Shown: piece by piece, positions 16,625 to 26,084 of the stretch | How positions within the stretch are numbered: the first letter of the stretch is position 1 | Layout: every line of letters starts with the position of its first letter | DNA from: QPIN01 sp965224575 | GTDB taxonomy: Bacteria > Pseudomonadota > Gammaproteobacteria > Methylococcales > Methylomonadaceae | NCBI GenBank assembly: GCA_965224575.1 | Contig: CBDCZQ010000001.1 | Span: 124,001 to 188,000, forward strand | Length of the DNA: 64,000 bases | Reading direction: 5' to 3' | The notes under the pieces: generated by a model | Seen by the model: only the letters and a program-made list of their open reading frames with translations | Told to the model about the DNA's origin: nothing | Databases searched by the model: none | Program-made: the position numbers and the translations under genes

Positions 16625-18475
16625 ATGAAAAATAAAATAGTAGCCTCACTAATTATTGCTTCAACAATGCCAGGGGCATTTGCAGATTCCAATTATGGTG
16701 ATATGCAATCAATGGTGAATTTTCTTACAGCTAATGTTGATAAAGGTTCAGGTGTCTCATATGTCGCAACAGCTGGAGCTTTAAAAGGGAAGATTTTACC
16801 TTTAAGTTATTATAATACGGCAAGCTATTGGGGAGAATATGTGTGTCATATTGGTGGTAATAAGTGTGATGTAATTGATCAATATAACGCAGAAAACCAT
16901 ACTTTAACGCCAGTGGAAAATTCCCTGAGTGGTGATTTGCAGATAGAGCGTGTCAATATAAATTCAGGTTCAGATGTTTATGATGCAGCTACTTGGCAGT
17001 TGGCTTTAAGTGTTGCCGCTACACATGGGTTAACAGGCCCCAATAATAAATCATTGTTTGATATTGCTAACAACCAAAATCAATTGCTACAGTTAGGTTA
17101 TGATGGTGATGCAGTTAATGCACCTATCGCCGGAGCAAATAGAGCGGTAACGACAGATGAAGGTGTTTTTAAGTATAACGGGCAGTCAATAGCTAAGCCT
17201 GAAAATGCTTTTTATTTTCGAATGATAGCGCGAGATTGGCTATCAAACGACCCTTTTATCAATACGGATTATGCCAAATATATAACAGCCAACAATTTAC
17301 CTGCTGACAATCCACTTTATCAAAAAGGTAAAGTAACATGGGCAGATTGGAAGCCAATTACAGGTGAGAATGCCTGGGCTTTTTTAATAGGGCCATTGCA
17401 ATCGGCTCATCTACAAAACAGTCAAGGTGGTGGAAAAGACGAGGAGGGTGTTGTGCCATTTGACTCAGTACCCATCCAAAATGCGATTAATGTTTTGTAT
17501 GCCTTTAGTCGTATGCAATCTGAAATTGGTGCGGTTTATTATGCAACAGAAGGCTCATTATCGAACGCCGGAACTCAGCCTGTTGATCCATATGATGTTT
17601 CAACTGAAAATAATGCCTCCCTACTTGCTGGTTTATTGATATTGAAGAAAATTCTTACGCAACAGGAGAACCCTCAAACACTGCCTTACTTGAAAGTGAT
17701 TGAAGTGATGATTAATGGTGGGGTAATGCCTAACCGAAAGACCACAGAAGGCTTACTCAATTTTTTTAAAAAATATGCCTGGGATGCCAAAACCGATAAT
17801 TTTTATCAGGGTGGTTTAGCTAATAAACCGAATAAAGCAGCATGGATCCCAACAATTGAACCAAGGCCGGTTGATGTTAATACCTGGGCTGTCGCAGTTT
17901 TAGGTCAGCCTTTAATTGATAGCTGGTATGGTTATGGTACTGCTTATAAAATTTGGTATAAAATGAAAGTTTGGGGTGGCTACTATGATAATAGTGGAGA
18001 CCTTTGGGGCGTAGGATATTCAAATCAGGATGGCAATGCTGTAAGAAGGAGAAAGGGAAAAGGTATCATGTCGGCAGAATGGACTGCCGGAGCAATTAAC
18101 ATGCTAAAGAGTTTGATAGCACAATATACCTTACTAGAGTCCATTCACCCCTATGTAAAAAAATATGTAGCGAGTCTGAAAGTGGATTTGCAAAGTATGG
18201 AAACTCACATAAGCGTATTAAGAGTTATTAACTACAGTAAGATCAGTATGTTCAATTCTGTTCGTCCGGAAAACTATGATAGTTTGGTGAGCCTGGCAAA
18301 AAACCAGCAAGCCTACTTATATGCAAGCAAGCGTTACTTTATTCCATTCGGTTGGTACGCAAACCCATTACCCAGTAACGCATCAACTTCATGGGCATTA
18401 TTAATGAACTATAACTATAATCCTTTTACTTTAGGTGGGGGACGTATGCCAAATTTTATGCCAAAAACTAAATAG
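16625..18475 (+). CDS. Secreted protein of unknown function
   Basis: The 616-residue protein has a signal peptide (IVASLIIASTMPGAFA). The mature part is rich in Trp, Tyr and Asn and has repeating helical stretches (AINVLYAFSRMQSEIGAVYY, LLAGLLILKKIL, EWTAGAINMLKSLIAQY) next to aromatic loops such as RPVDVNTWAVAVLG. That pattern resembles the alpha/alpha toroid of carbohydrate-active enzymes, but no catalytic motif can be named and the assignment is a guess. It starts 36 bp after dnaE with no obvious terminator between. Not recognised as a known family. Confidence 0.75.
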   Translation: MKNKIVASLIIASTMPGAFADSNYGDMQSMVNFLTANVDKGSGVSYVATAGALKGKILPLSYYNTASYWGEYVCHIGGNKCDVIDQYNAENHTLTPVENSLSGDLQIERVNINSGSDVYDAATWQLALSVAATHGLTGPNNKSLFDIANNQNQLLQLGYDGDAVNAPIAGANRAVTTDEGVFKYNGQSIAKPENAFYFRMIARDWLSNDPFINTDYAKYITANNLPADNPLYQKGKVTWADWKPITGENAWAFLIGPLQSAHLQNSQGGGKDEEGVVPFDSVPIQNAINVLYAFSRMQSEIGAVYYATEGSLSNAGTQPVDPYDVSTENNASLLAGLLILKKILTQQENPQTLPYLKVIEVMINGGVMPNRKTTEGLLNFFKKYAWDAKTDNFYQGGLANKPNKAAWIPTIEPRPVDVNTWAVAVLGQPLIDSWYGYGTAYKIWYKMKVWGGYYDNSGDLWGVGYSNQDGNAVRRRKGKGIMSAEWTAGAINMLKSLIAQYTLLESIHPYVKKYVASLKVDLQSMETHISVLRVINYSKISMFNSVRPENYDSLVSLAKNQQAYLYASKRYFIPFGWYANPLPSNASTSWALLMNYNYNPFTLGGGRMPNFMPKTK

Positions 18476-18514
18476 TTTTATACACCCGCTAGAGTTACAG
18501 TACAGGAAGGGTGA

Positions 18515-18633
18515 GATAAAAGTGAAGTAAATAAAATATAAGTTGGGCTGCCGTCTTCTTGGCACCCCAGCTTTTGCTAAAGATGTTGGGTTAACGATAA
18601 AGCTGTTAGCCCAACCTACTCATTCTTTACTCA
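18515..18633. repeat. Family C inverted-repeat element
   Basis: AGTTGGGCTG at 18541 pairs with TAGCCCAACCTACT at about 18607-18620; flanking AAAAGTGAAGTAA and TTCTTTACTCA resemble the outer arms of the copy at 10838-11004. The internal segments (GTTGGGTTAACGATAAAGCT) are shared with the copy at 29827, in the opposite orientation. Confidence 0.65.
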
Positions 18634-18682
18634 CACCCGTAGAAGAAGCTTTGGTAGAAACAAGATGAGATGAGCTACAATC

Positions 18683-18751
18683 ATAGCCCATAGCCCATAG
18701 CCCATAGCCCATAGCCCATAGCCCATAGCCCATAGCCCATAGCCCATAGCC
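18683..18751. repeat. Tandem array of ATAGCCC, 9 full copies plus a partial
   Basis: The 7-bp unit ATAGCCC repeats without a mismatch nine times and ends with ATAGCC. Perfect short-unit arrays expand and contract by slipped-strand mispairing. It is intergenic, ~290 bp upstream of a small membrane-protein gene, so it is not in a reading frame that could be phase-switched. Confidence 0.97.
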
Positions 18752-18984
18752 ATAATCATAAAGTAGTCAATTACAATCGTTCTTTTGCTCTGGGCATCAT
18801 ACTCAACATAGTGTTTGTTGTTATCGAAGCCAGTTATGGAATAATTGTAGAAAATCTCTCATGATAATGAGTGAAGACAGCCAGTTTAAAAAGAAAGCAG
18901 AATGTAAAAGGTATGACAACGGATATAATGATACCAGTTCAAGAACTTATTCTACTTCTTCGAGAAACAATAGTACTCCTAACT

Positions 18985-19004
18985 GTTAGGAGTGAGGGTT
19001 TAAT
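18985..19004. repeat. Family B end remnant
   Basis: GTTAGGAGTGAGGGTTTAAT matches the left end of the family B elements at 12839 and 30005 with one substitution. No matching right end is seen nearby, so this is a solo end. Confidence 0.55.
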
Positions 19005-19037
19005 GGCAAAGCATAACAACTAAAAAGGGCAATTTAT

Positions 19038-19292
19038 ATGAGTAATTTTATTATCTATTCAATCGTAGCATCCATCTTGCTAACGGCTGTTCTAAACATT
19101 TTGCCACTTCTATTTCCAAATGTTGCTGCAAAAGTACAGAAAAAAATCGAAGAAAATGCAAGGAAGGCAATAGAACAGCACGAAGATGATGCTCGTCCCC
19201 GTGTTGCAGTATTTTTTCCCTGGAAAGCAATGGTTATTGGCTCTATCGTACTCACTGTATTAGTCAATATTATAGGATCGCTTGCTCGTTAA
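19038..19292 (+). CDS. Small two-helix membrane protein, unknown
   Basis: The 84-residue protein has two hydrophobic helices (IVASILLTAVLNILPLLFP and AMVIGSIVLTVLVNIIG) separated by a charged, Lys/Glu-rich amphipathic segment (KVQKKIEENARKAIEQHEDD). AAAGGG lies about 12 bp before ATG. No family recognised. It stands alone between two gene-poor stretches, so context gives no function. Confidence 0.65.
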   Translation: MSNFIIYSIVASILLTAVLNILPLLFPNVAAKVQKKIEENARKAIEQHEDDARPRVAVFFPWKAMVIGSIVLTVLVNIIGSLAR

Positions 19293-20061
19293 TAATCATA
19301 GGAAAATACCTTGTTTAAACCTTTGGGAAAGTTGAAGATAAGTCATTTAAAAAAAATCTTAAGATGAAGTTATTTCTTGCATGTTCCTAAGTACGATCAA
19401 AAATTAAATTAATAGAAACTCCATGAAATATACACAATTGACAGTTATTATTCTAACTCTTGTATACTAAGCCACAGCTTTTGCAGAAATTAGCACAGAT
19501 AGCACAGTAGGACCAGCTCATACCCTTGGTGCAAATAATAGTCGATTTACCATTGGCCAAAATCTTGGAAGTTTAAGTGGTATGAAATCCACTATGAAAA
19601 TAGTTTTTTAGATATTGGCCTGATTTGACATTCCATACCTGTTTTTACATCATTTTTTGAGGCTGGAATATATATTCTATTGCAGAACGCCACAAGAGCT
19701 CAAATGAGTACAGGTATAGCACCATAGTCTCCAGTGTTCCAGTATGGGCAACGAGCAATAACCATGGTTGCTTAACAGTCTGTACAGATCAATGGGTCGT
19801 TGTCTGACTGTACCCAAAAATTTTTGGGGTCAAATTTAAGACAATACTGTAATCCCCTAATCAGTAAGTTTTTTAGCTATTCACGCTAGAAACTCCCTTG
19901 GCTTTTATACATTTCTTCTCTATACATGACAAAAAAGTTGATATATCCATTCAATCAATCCTATTCAATCGACTTTAAAGCAGTTTCACTATAGAGCGTT
20001 AAATAAATAGTAAAAAGGCATTCTGTAAAAATGGCAAAGGGAGTATTAGGTATGCCTATGA
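19293..20061. other. Gene-poor stretch holding an exoprotein remnant
   Basis: The only coding-like sequence is the two-partner-secretion remnant at 19423-19611. The following ~450 bp have stops in all frames and no match to neighbouring repeats that I can see. Confidence 0.55.
19423..19611 (+). pseudogene. Remnant of a two-partner-secretion exoprotein (haemagglutinin-type N-terminus)
   Basis: ATG at 19423 opens a signal peptide (MKYTQLTVIILTLVY) that is broken by TAA at 19468. It resumes in frame with ATAFAEISTDSTVGPAHTLG and FTIGQNLGSLSG, the characteristic start of the filamentous-haemagglutinin TPS domain. The match ends around residue 60 and the frame stops at 19611. The rest of the exoprotein and its TpsB transporter are missing, so this is a dead fragment. 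Confidence 0.7.
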
Positions 20062-22470
20062 TTAGTTTGCCAATAAATTAATGCGTGCCATTAGTACCGA
20101 AAGATCTGACCCGTCGGTGGTTTTTATACTAAAGTCAGCATTATTGTAACCATTTGAAAAAGTGCCGCTAACGGGGAAAGTTACGGTTCTGGTTTGTCCT
20201 CCTCCTTGAGTTGTGAGGACATTGCTGCTTCCATTAGTATGAACAAGCTGTAGCCCCATGATCCGATCATCTTTAAAGCTTATCTTGACATCAATTTTGC
20301 ACCCGTTTGAACAGCGTTCCTGCATGAGCTGGTCATTAATATCGAATAACATTTCATTGGATTTTCGGGCGTAAAGCTCATAGTGCTGATTAATGTTTCT
20401 ATCCGAAATTAGATTTCCAGCTCCCCAGTTCTCTTCGTCGACAGGCATGTCTTTTCGCATCGACTCATCTGCTATAGTAGGGCTTACCACCGAAAGCCAG
20501 CGACCAAACTCATTTATGGTGACATAGCCGCGATCATTGCCCTCAATTAAACACTGTTCTGAGGTATTACCACTTTTATACTCTGGGGGAAATAGCCCGA
20601 ACGACGGATTCAGCGTTTTGTCACCTAAAATAACAAAAGCATCGGGTGTATCAGAACGGGTTCGTCCCAGTGTTTTTGAAAGGTAGGTGATGAAATCACC
20701 TGAATGGAACTTAGTCTTTAGTCTCTCTGGGTGAGCAGAGTCAGGCGTGTATTGATGTTCAAATTGGTTATTGATGCTTTTCAGGTAATCAAGGCCTTCT
20801 GACCTTATCGATATATAGTTTCTACGTAACTGTAGTGCCCGCATTGAACTCATGTAAAAACGATATGCCTGATTGCTTAGCGGGCCTCCATAATCTAAAA
20901 CCCAGTCCTCTGGACCATAAAATTCATTTTCATCACCCCAGTATTTATTTTGAATGGAATCGGCAAAGTCTTCATCGAACGTCATAGAGCAACTTTTATC
21001 GATATTGTTTCCCGTCACTAAATTAACGCCATAAGTGTTTCCGGTATACCTCATCCAGTCTTCAATTTCTCCCTCTCTGTTTCCTATACCCTTGGCTTTC
21101 GCATAATTAATAATGGAAGGCAGTCTTGCATCAAAAGCAGATGGGCCAAACACGCCAGAGTAGCTGATGAACGCTAGTTTATTCTTGTGAACACCAAATG
21201 CATCCACATACATATTGATAATGTCCTTAACGGTATCCTCAAAATTATCGGGTGTTAAACCATTATTTATACTTGCAGTGTCTTCACCAAGAGTCGAATT
21301 TACCCAGAATTCACCCCATCCATCACGACCTCCACCATAGACCAGATTACCGAAGTCATCACTTTCTGGGCATTCACTGTTATTGTTGCCCTGATAATAC
21401 TCGCCATCAGCTATACCAAGATGGACGCCGATAATTTTATTGTTTCCTGCATATTCATTTGCAAAGGCATTAATAAACCCTTTCAACTGCATAACATACT
21501 CAGGTTTCCAGAACTGTAGGCTTTTATTCTCCAAGTAAGGTATAGAAGCCCATTCTGGAGCATGACACTGAGAATTCACCTCTAACCTGACTAACACTTT
21601 ATTATTGGTGGCATCCAGTCTTTGTTGAAAATCGTCCCAATCAAAGTGACCTTGAACACCTTCGCTCAAGCGCCAGACAACCTCCATAAAGTTGGTGCTT
21701 ACTTCGGGGTCATCATTCCAGTTTCCACCTGTCATGCCTCCTTTGCTGGATTGGGTTGTGTATAGAGGTAATGACCAATCCATACCTTCGCTCAGCAAAG
21801 ATATGCTGGCACCCAAAGCAATAGAGTGATTATTTGATTCGGTTAAAGCAGCGATCCAAAACCCATCCCAGGGATTTAGTTGATTATTCGTGCCTTTTTC
21901 AACATAGCTATTTCCATCATAAGTCCATACTTTGTTATGGAGAAGATTATTCTCTTTGGCCTTGTCAATGTTGCAGTTACCGTCATTGCAGGGGAGAGCA
22001 GTGGTGGTCAATCGAAGATCACCGAGATTCAAAGGGGATGAAAAAGGGTTTCCTGCTAGGTTCCATTGGTTAGATCCATCTTTTGATGGGGCTAGTGGAA
22101 TTGATTCACTAGAGGCTATGGTACTGCCTTGTGGCATTTTCAGGGTGATCGATTTTCCTTCCTCAATAAGTTGGATAATCCAGTAGCCACTCCCTTTTTC
22201 CAATGTATCCGATAATGATACAGGCTCACCGTATTCATTGGAGTGGGGGTTATAGGCATAAATAGTCCAGTTTTGACCATAGGTACCACCTACACCTATA
22301 TTATCACCGATAATCTTTTCTAGTGTATTGGCTGATTCTGGAGGGGTGGCGGGTAATGAGATCATCCTCCATTTGTTATAAGGTAGTTCGAGCGTGGGGA
22401 TAGTAGTTGCCAAAGAGCTAGTTGAAGCAATGAATAGCAAGCATGTAATAAAATATTTAATCGAAGCCAT
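20062..22470 (-). CDS. Large secreted protein, possible glycoside-hydrolase-like fold
   Basis: The 802-residue protein has a signal peptide (FITCLLFIASTSSLATT). Two related modules of about 95 residues follow: KWRMISLPATPP ... GSGYWIIQL and NQWNLAGNPFSS ... WDGFWIAAL. From ~240 to 600 the sequence looks like a TIM-barrel hydrolase (VVWRLSEGVQGHFDWDDFQQ, IIGVHLGIADGEYY, KLAFISYSGVFGPSAF), with several Glu/Asp candidates. The C-terminal ~90 residues form a beta-rich domain. The family could not be named. Base composition looks richer in G+C than its surroundings, compatible with transfer. It stands alone. Confidence 0.72.
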   Translation of the reverse strand: MASIKYFITCLLFIASTSSLATTIPTLELPYNKWRMISLPATPPESANTLEKIIGDNIGVGGTYGQNWTIYAYNPHSNEYGEPVSLSDTLEKGSGYWIIQLIEEGKSITLKMPQGSTIASSESIPLAPSKDGSNQWNLAGNPFSSPLNLGDLRLTTTALPCNDGNCNIDKAKENNLLHNKVWTYDGNSYVEKGTNNQLNPWDGFWIAALTESNNHSIALGASISLLSEGMDWSLPLYTTQSSKGGMTGGNWNDDPEVSTNFMEVVWRLSEGVQGHFDWDDFQQRLDATNNKVLVRLEVNSQCHAPEWASIPYLENKSLQFWKPEYVMQLKGFINAFANEYAGNNKIIGVHLGIADGEYYQGNNNSECPESDDFGNLVYGGGRDGWGEFWVNSTLGEDTASINNGLTPDNFEDTVKDIINMYVDAFGVHKNKLAFISYSGVFGPSAFDARLPSIINYAKAKGIGNREGEIEDWMRYTGNTYGVNLVTGNNIDKSCSMTFDEDFADSIQNKYWGDENEFYGPEDWVLDYGGPLSNQAYRFYMSSMRALQLRRNYISIRSEGLDYLKSINNQFEHQYTPDSAHPERLKTKFHSGDFITYLSKTLGRTRSDTPDAFVILGDKTLNPSFGLFPPEYKSGNTSEQCLIEGNDRGYVTINEFGRWLSVVSPTIADESMRKDMPVDEENWGAGNLISDRNINQHYELYARKSNEMLFDINDQLMQERCSNGCKIDVKISFKDDRIMGLQLVHTNGSSNVLTTQGGGQTRTVTFPVSGTFSNGYNNADFSIKTTDGSDLSVLMARINLLAN

Positions 22471-23610
22471 TTTTTTCCTATTTATATATATCCCCAGTGT
22501 TCTGTGAATTTAGGTACAGACTCTGGTTGGTTAAACATGATGTTCCGTATTACTATTTTTTGAATGGTGCTATCAGGGCTTTATGGATCTAAATTTTAAT
22601 GCCCTTTCCCAACTTAATGCAAGAATTTTATGAATAAAATGGATAAAAACCTAACTGGGAAATAGATATAGGGGGCGTGACAGGTGTTAAAAATACTTAT
22701 TGATGCACTCTCAATTCAATAAAACTAGTGCTGAATGCGGATTCTGAGAGTGAAAGACAATAGATTCTCTATGCTGGGGTTCCATCAAGTTTTTGGAACA
22801 GCATAATGATTTAATTTAGATTAGTAGATGGTGTCATAGCGGTTTAACCTCATTGTTTGTTGAATGAGCTTACAAAATTTACCCTGGTATGAGAACAATA
22901 GAAAATGAGGTTACACTGTTTCTGCGATGAAGCAGTTTTTTGCTTTTTTCTCAGATATAGCGGCTTCACCCTACGGTTAAGGCTGTTTAGTAATATTAGA
23001 GTATTATTTATTTTAACCGTTCAAAAGCTACTCAGAGTCAAGTTAAAATGTACCCCGTCATCTTGTAAATTGTATTCGGTTTTATCGCGGGCATGATTAA
23101 GATCATGGGCATAGTGAAAATCAGCTTTGATATATTAATCCAATATCTTTAGTAAAAGTAGTATTGGGTTGCAAAAAAAATGGCTGCCGAACCTGCAATA
23201 TTTTTTATGTACTTTATAATCGACCCCACGATTCTGTATATGGTTTTTTATTTAAAAGATTATTTTTGGTTTGTCTGAAGTAAAGCAGAAAAACAAGGTG
23301 ATATTTCACATAATTTATGTGAAATATCACCTTTACATGAAAACAAAAGTGAAGATAATTAAGCTCGTTCAAAAAAAATTAGTGACCTATTTTTAAGTGA
23401 GAGAGCTTTAAAAGGCATAATGAAATTATTTTGGCAAATTATAAATATTTTGTTCTTCTATTAAAATAGCGATGGATATTAAAGCCGTACTAAAAAATTT
23501 TTAAGAGAAAATGTATTATGAGATTGAATAATGAAAAAACTTGATCATAAACAATTATTGAACATCAGCAACGTAAAATTAACTAAATTATTCGAGAGAG
23601 GAGTATAAAA
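22471..23610. other. Long non-coding stretch
   Basis: More than 1.1 kb with no acceptable gene. A perfect hairpin lies at 23295-23333. On the minus strand around 23047-23150 about 35 codons (KADFHYAHDLNHARDKTEYN, then LQDDGVHFNLTL) look protein-like, but have no start and end in a TGA; this may be a gene fragment. A 25-codon frame at 23531-23608 ends just before the next gene. Otherwise nothing is seen. Confidence 0.5.
23295..23333. repeat. Perfect 39-bp palindrome
   Basis: AAGGTGATATTTCACATA, then ATT, then the exact reverse complement: an 18-bp stem with a 3-nt centre. No T-tract follows on either side, so it is not a typical intrinsic terminator. It sits in a gene-free stretch ~280 bp upstream of the small membrane protein at 23611. 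Confidence 0.9.
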
Positions 23611-23952
23611 ATGGTAGTGTGGACTGGGTTTGGTTTTTTAATAGCAATCATTGGTTTTGGTGCATTAGTTGGTACTGAAATTATTGTAGAAAATATTGCT
23701 GGAAATGAAAGTTTCTATCAAGATAACCCGTGGGTAATATTTTTTGGAATGGTTGTAGCTGCTGCTATAACGCATGCCTTAAATAAAACGATATTATTGC
23801 CAAAATCTAAAGTAGTACTAGATAAAGAAACTAAGGAAGAGATTCTTTTGCGTAATGAACACTCTTTATTTTTCATTGCTGCTAAATGGTGGCCAGTCAT
23901 TTTTATTGGTATTGGTGTGGTTTTTGCGATAAGGAGTTTTACAAACAGCTAA
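23611..23952 (+). CDS. Small membrane protein, unknown
   Basis: The 113-residue protein has about three hydrophobic helices: GFGFLIAIIGFGALVGTEII, WVIFFGMVVAAAITHALN and WWPVIFIGIGVVFAIRSF. A charged cytoplasmic loop (KSKVVLDKETKEEILLRNEH) separates the last two. A strong GAGAGGAG ribosome site precedes ATG. The topology resembles small stress-related membrane proteins, but no family is recognised. A 25-codon frame beginning at 23531 ends 2 bp before this start and could be a leader. Confidence 0.7.
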   Translation: MVVWTGFGFLIAIIGFGALVGTEIIVENIAGNESFYQDNPWVIFFGMVVAAAITHALNKTILLPKSKVVLDKETKEEILLRNEHSLFFIAAKWWPVIFIGIGVVFAIRSFTNS

Positions 23953-24282
23953 TAATCGTATAAACAGAGAATCTGTAGGTAGAATAATTTAGCAGAAATT
24001 ATTGAGGAAGAATTAAAGATAAAGCGGACAAATAATCAAATTAAGACTTGGAATATTATAATATTATTAAATGTTATTTTATATGTAAGTGATTGTATTT
24101 AAAAATAAAACCCTGTCTGTGTCTTAGGGTAAAAATTAAGTATTAATAATATATTAAAAAGTTCAATGAAAATATTATGTTTTGCGTTAGAATGCCATTA
24201 TATGAGAATCAGAAAAAATAATTAGAAGCTAAAAATATCGTAAAGCAAGACAAAATAAACTTAGTAAAAGAGGGTATTGTGT
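23953..24282. other. AT-rich intergenic region before the cytochrome operon
   Basis: No gene or repeat is seen. It should contain the promoter of the operon that begins at 24283, but I cannot assign -35/-10 boxes with confidence. Confidence 0.5.
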
Positions 24283-26067
24283 ATGATGTTAAATAGACTG
24301 AATAAAAAATTTGTAACAGTTGTAGTCAGCTTTTTGTTGCTGACTATGTTTCAATCAAATACATTCGCTGATGAGGATGCAGTCGAGAAGGATGAGGCTG
24401 CTGAAGGTCATTTGGGGTTGTTTGTAGGGAATCGATTTCCTTCTGCAAATGAATGTAAATCCTGTCATCCAAAACACTATAAAGAGTGGTCAGTTTCTCA
24501 GCATGCTTATGCTCAATTGAGTCCCGTCTATATGGCAATGCAGAAGACCATTAATGCTGTAACAAGCAGTACCAATGGTGATTTCTGTATTCGATGTCAT
24601 ACCCCTGTAGGTATGAATCTGGAAGAAACCCCTTTTATGGCTAATTTAGACCGACATCCTACTTCAAGAGAGGGCGTTACTTGCATAGTTTGTCATCGGA
24701 TGAATTTGGAATATGGAAAAGTTTCAGGTCGAGTGGCTTTACTGGAAGGTGATTTACAAAAACCAGTTTTTGGACCTAAAGGAAATAAAAATTTACAACA
24801 AGCACTTGATGATCATCCTTTTTCATTAAAAGAAGGTGAGTCTGGTCGAAAGGTTCATTTAAAAGCGGGTCATTTTCCACGTATTTCAGATTCTGGGTTC
24901 TGTGGTGTATGTCACGATGTTAACTTATTTAATGGTTTTCGTTTAGAAGAAGCCTTTGCAGAATACAAAAACTCACCCGCTGCAAAAGAAGGCATTAGTT
25001 GTCAAGACTGCCATATGGGTAAAATTCAAGGTAAGAAATCAGGTTATGAAGAAGGTCCTGCCGCTTATCTTGGTGATGATTCTTCCAAACCTACAGCGCC
25101 AAGAAAATTGACTAATCATTATTTCGCAGGCCCTGACCACAGTATTATTCACCCAGGTATTTTTCCACACAATGAGGAAGCTGTAGAAATTGCAACACTA
25201 AAAGAGTGGTTATTGTTTGACTATAAAGCAGGCTGGGGTACAGATGAATTTGAAGATAGTGTCGAAGACGATGCTGAGTTTCCAGAAGTTTGGGACTCTG
25301 TCGATGCCCGGTATGAAGCTAGAGAAGTATTAGATCAGCAATTTGAATTGTTGGAATGGGCCAAGGAAAAACGTGTAGAGGTATTAAAAAATGGCTTTGC
25401 TCATGGTGATATTAAAGTAGTCGAGGCGACTGAAAAAGATGGTATTAAGATTGAAGTCGAAGTTAAAAATATTACCAATGGTCATAATGTTCCTACTGGC
25501 TTTGATGCTGAACGAGTGATTTGGTTACAAACAACAATCACCAACCAAGAAGGGAAAATAATTTTCAAATCTGGAGACCTTGATCCAAATGGGGATGTAC
25601 GTGATGCTCATTCACTCTATGTACATAATGGTGAAATTCCATTAGATTCTCAGTTACTGAATTTACAGTCCAAATTTCTGACTCGTAATGTTCGTGGGGG
25701 GGAAAGAGAACAAGTTCTCCCCATCAATTTTTCATTAGATCCACTGCCTTTTGTCCGGCCATCAACACGTTCAACTATTTTGACTGGGCAACCCTTTGGA
25801 GCTAGAAAACATCGGATGACAATTCCGCCGTTAGCAACTCGAATTCATAATTACAAAGTAGATTCTGAATTATTGACGGGTGCTGGTGAATATACTCTAA
25901 AGATTGCAATGAAGGTTGGAATGGTTCCTATCAACTTAATTGATGCTATAAAAGGTGTTGGTTTTGATTATGGGATGTCGACCAGAGAAATCGCTGATGG
26001 AATTCGTGATGGACACACAACTGTATGGGAAACTGAAACTAAAATCCAAGTTCAATCTGCCAAGTAA
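24283..26067 (+). CDS. Pentaheme c-type cytochrome (c554-like)
   Basis: The 594-residue secreted protein has a signal peptide ending near SNTFA and five CxxCH heme sites: CKSCH (~58), CIRCH, CIVCH, CGVCH and CQDCH, all in the first ~250 residues. They resemble the cytochrome c554 heme-packing fold (C..CH...H..W). The C-terminal half is heme-free and beta-rich (EVEVKNITNGHNVPTGF), with many charged residues. ATG 24283 is chosen because AGAGGG lies 8-9 bp upstream; a TTG at 24277 is possible. It heads an operon with a barrel, a flavin reductase and a tetraheme cytochrome, so a periplasmic electron-carrier or oxidoreductase role is inferred. Confidence 0.85.
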   Translation: MMLNRLNKKFVTVVVSFLLLTMFQSNTFADEDAVEKDEAAEGHLGLFVGNRFPSANECKSCHPKHYKEWSVSQHAYAQLSPVYMAMQKTINAVTSSTNGDFCIRCHTPVGMNLEETPFMANLDRHPTSREGVTCIVCHRMNLEYGKVSGRVALLEGDLQKPVFGPKGNKNLQQALDDHPFSLKEGESGRKVHLKAGHFPRISDSGFCGVCHDVNLFNGFRLEEAFAEYKNSPAAKEGISCQDCHMGKIQGKKSGYEEGPAAYLGDDSSKPTAPRKLTNHYFAGPDHSIIHPGIFPHNEEAVEIATLKEWLLFDYKAGWGTDEFEDSVEDDAEFPEVWDSVDARYEAREVLDQQFELLEWAKEKRVEVLKNGFAHGDIKVVEATEKDGIKIEVEVKNITNGHNVPTGFDAERVIWLQTTITNQEGKIIFKSGDLDPNGDVRDAHSLYVHNGEIPLDSQLLNLQSKFLTRNVRGGEREQVLPINFSLDPLPFVRPSTRSTILTGQPFGARKHRMTIPPLATRIHNYKVDSELLTGAGEYTLKIAMKVGMVPINLIDAIKGVGFDYGMSTREIADGIRDGHTTVWETETKIQVQSAK

Positions 26068-26084
26068 CTAAACAGGAATGTCTA

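Larger units (their letters stand above)
18476..19037. other. Intergenic region rich in repeats
   Basis: No convincing gene. It contains a family C element (18515-18633), a heptanucleotide tandem array (18683-18751), a short hairpin ACTCCTAA/TTAGGAGT (18974-18992) that overlaps a family B end remnant (18985-19004), and a 42-codon frame at 18861-18989 that I do not accept as a gene. Confidence 0.6.

Noticed and set aside
18683..18751. Possible CRISPR array
   Set aside because: A contiguous 7-bp tandem repeat without spacers; no cas genes in the window.
18861..18989. 42-codon frame ending in a family B remnant
   Set aside because: No ribosome site and a low-complexity Ser/Asn-rich product; could be a gene fragment but cannot be supported.
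22905..23096. 63-codon plus-strand frame
   Set aside because: Composition is rich in Cys, Phe and Arg, with no start signal; looks like chance in non-coding DNA.
23295..23333. Palindrome as a CRP site
   Set aside because: The half-sites are in the wrong order and spacing for TGTGA-N6-TCACA.
23531..23608. 25-codon frame ending 2 bp before the 23611 gene
   Set aside because: Might be a leader peptide, but it is short and has no attenuator structure or codon run.
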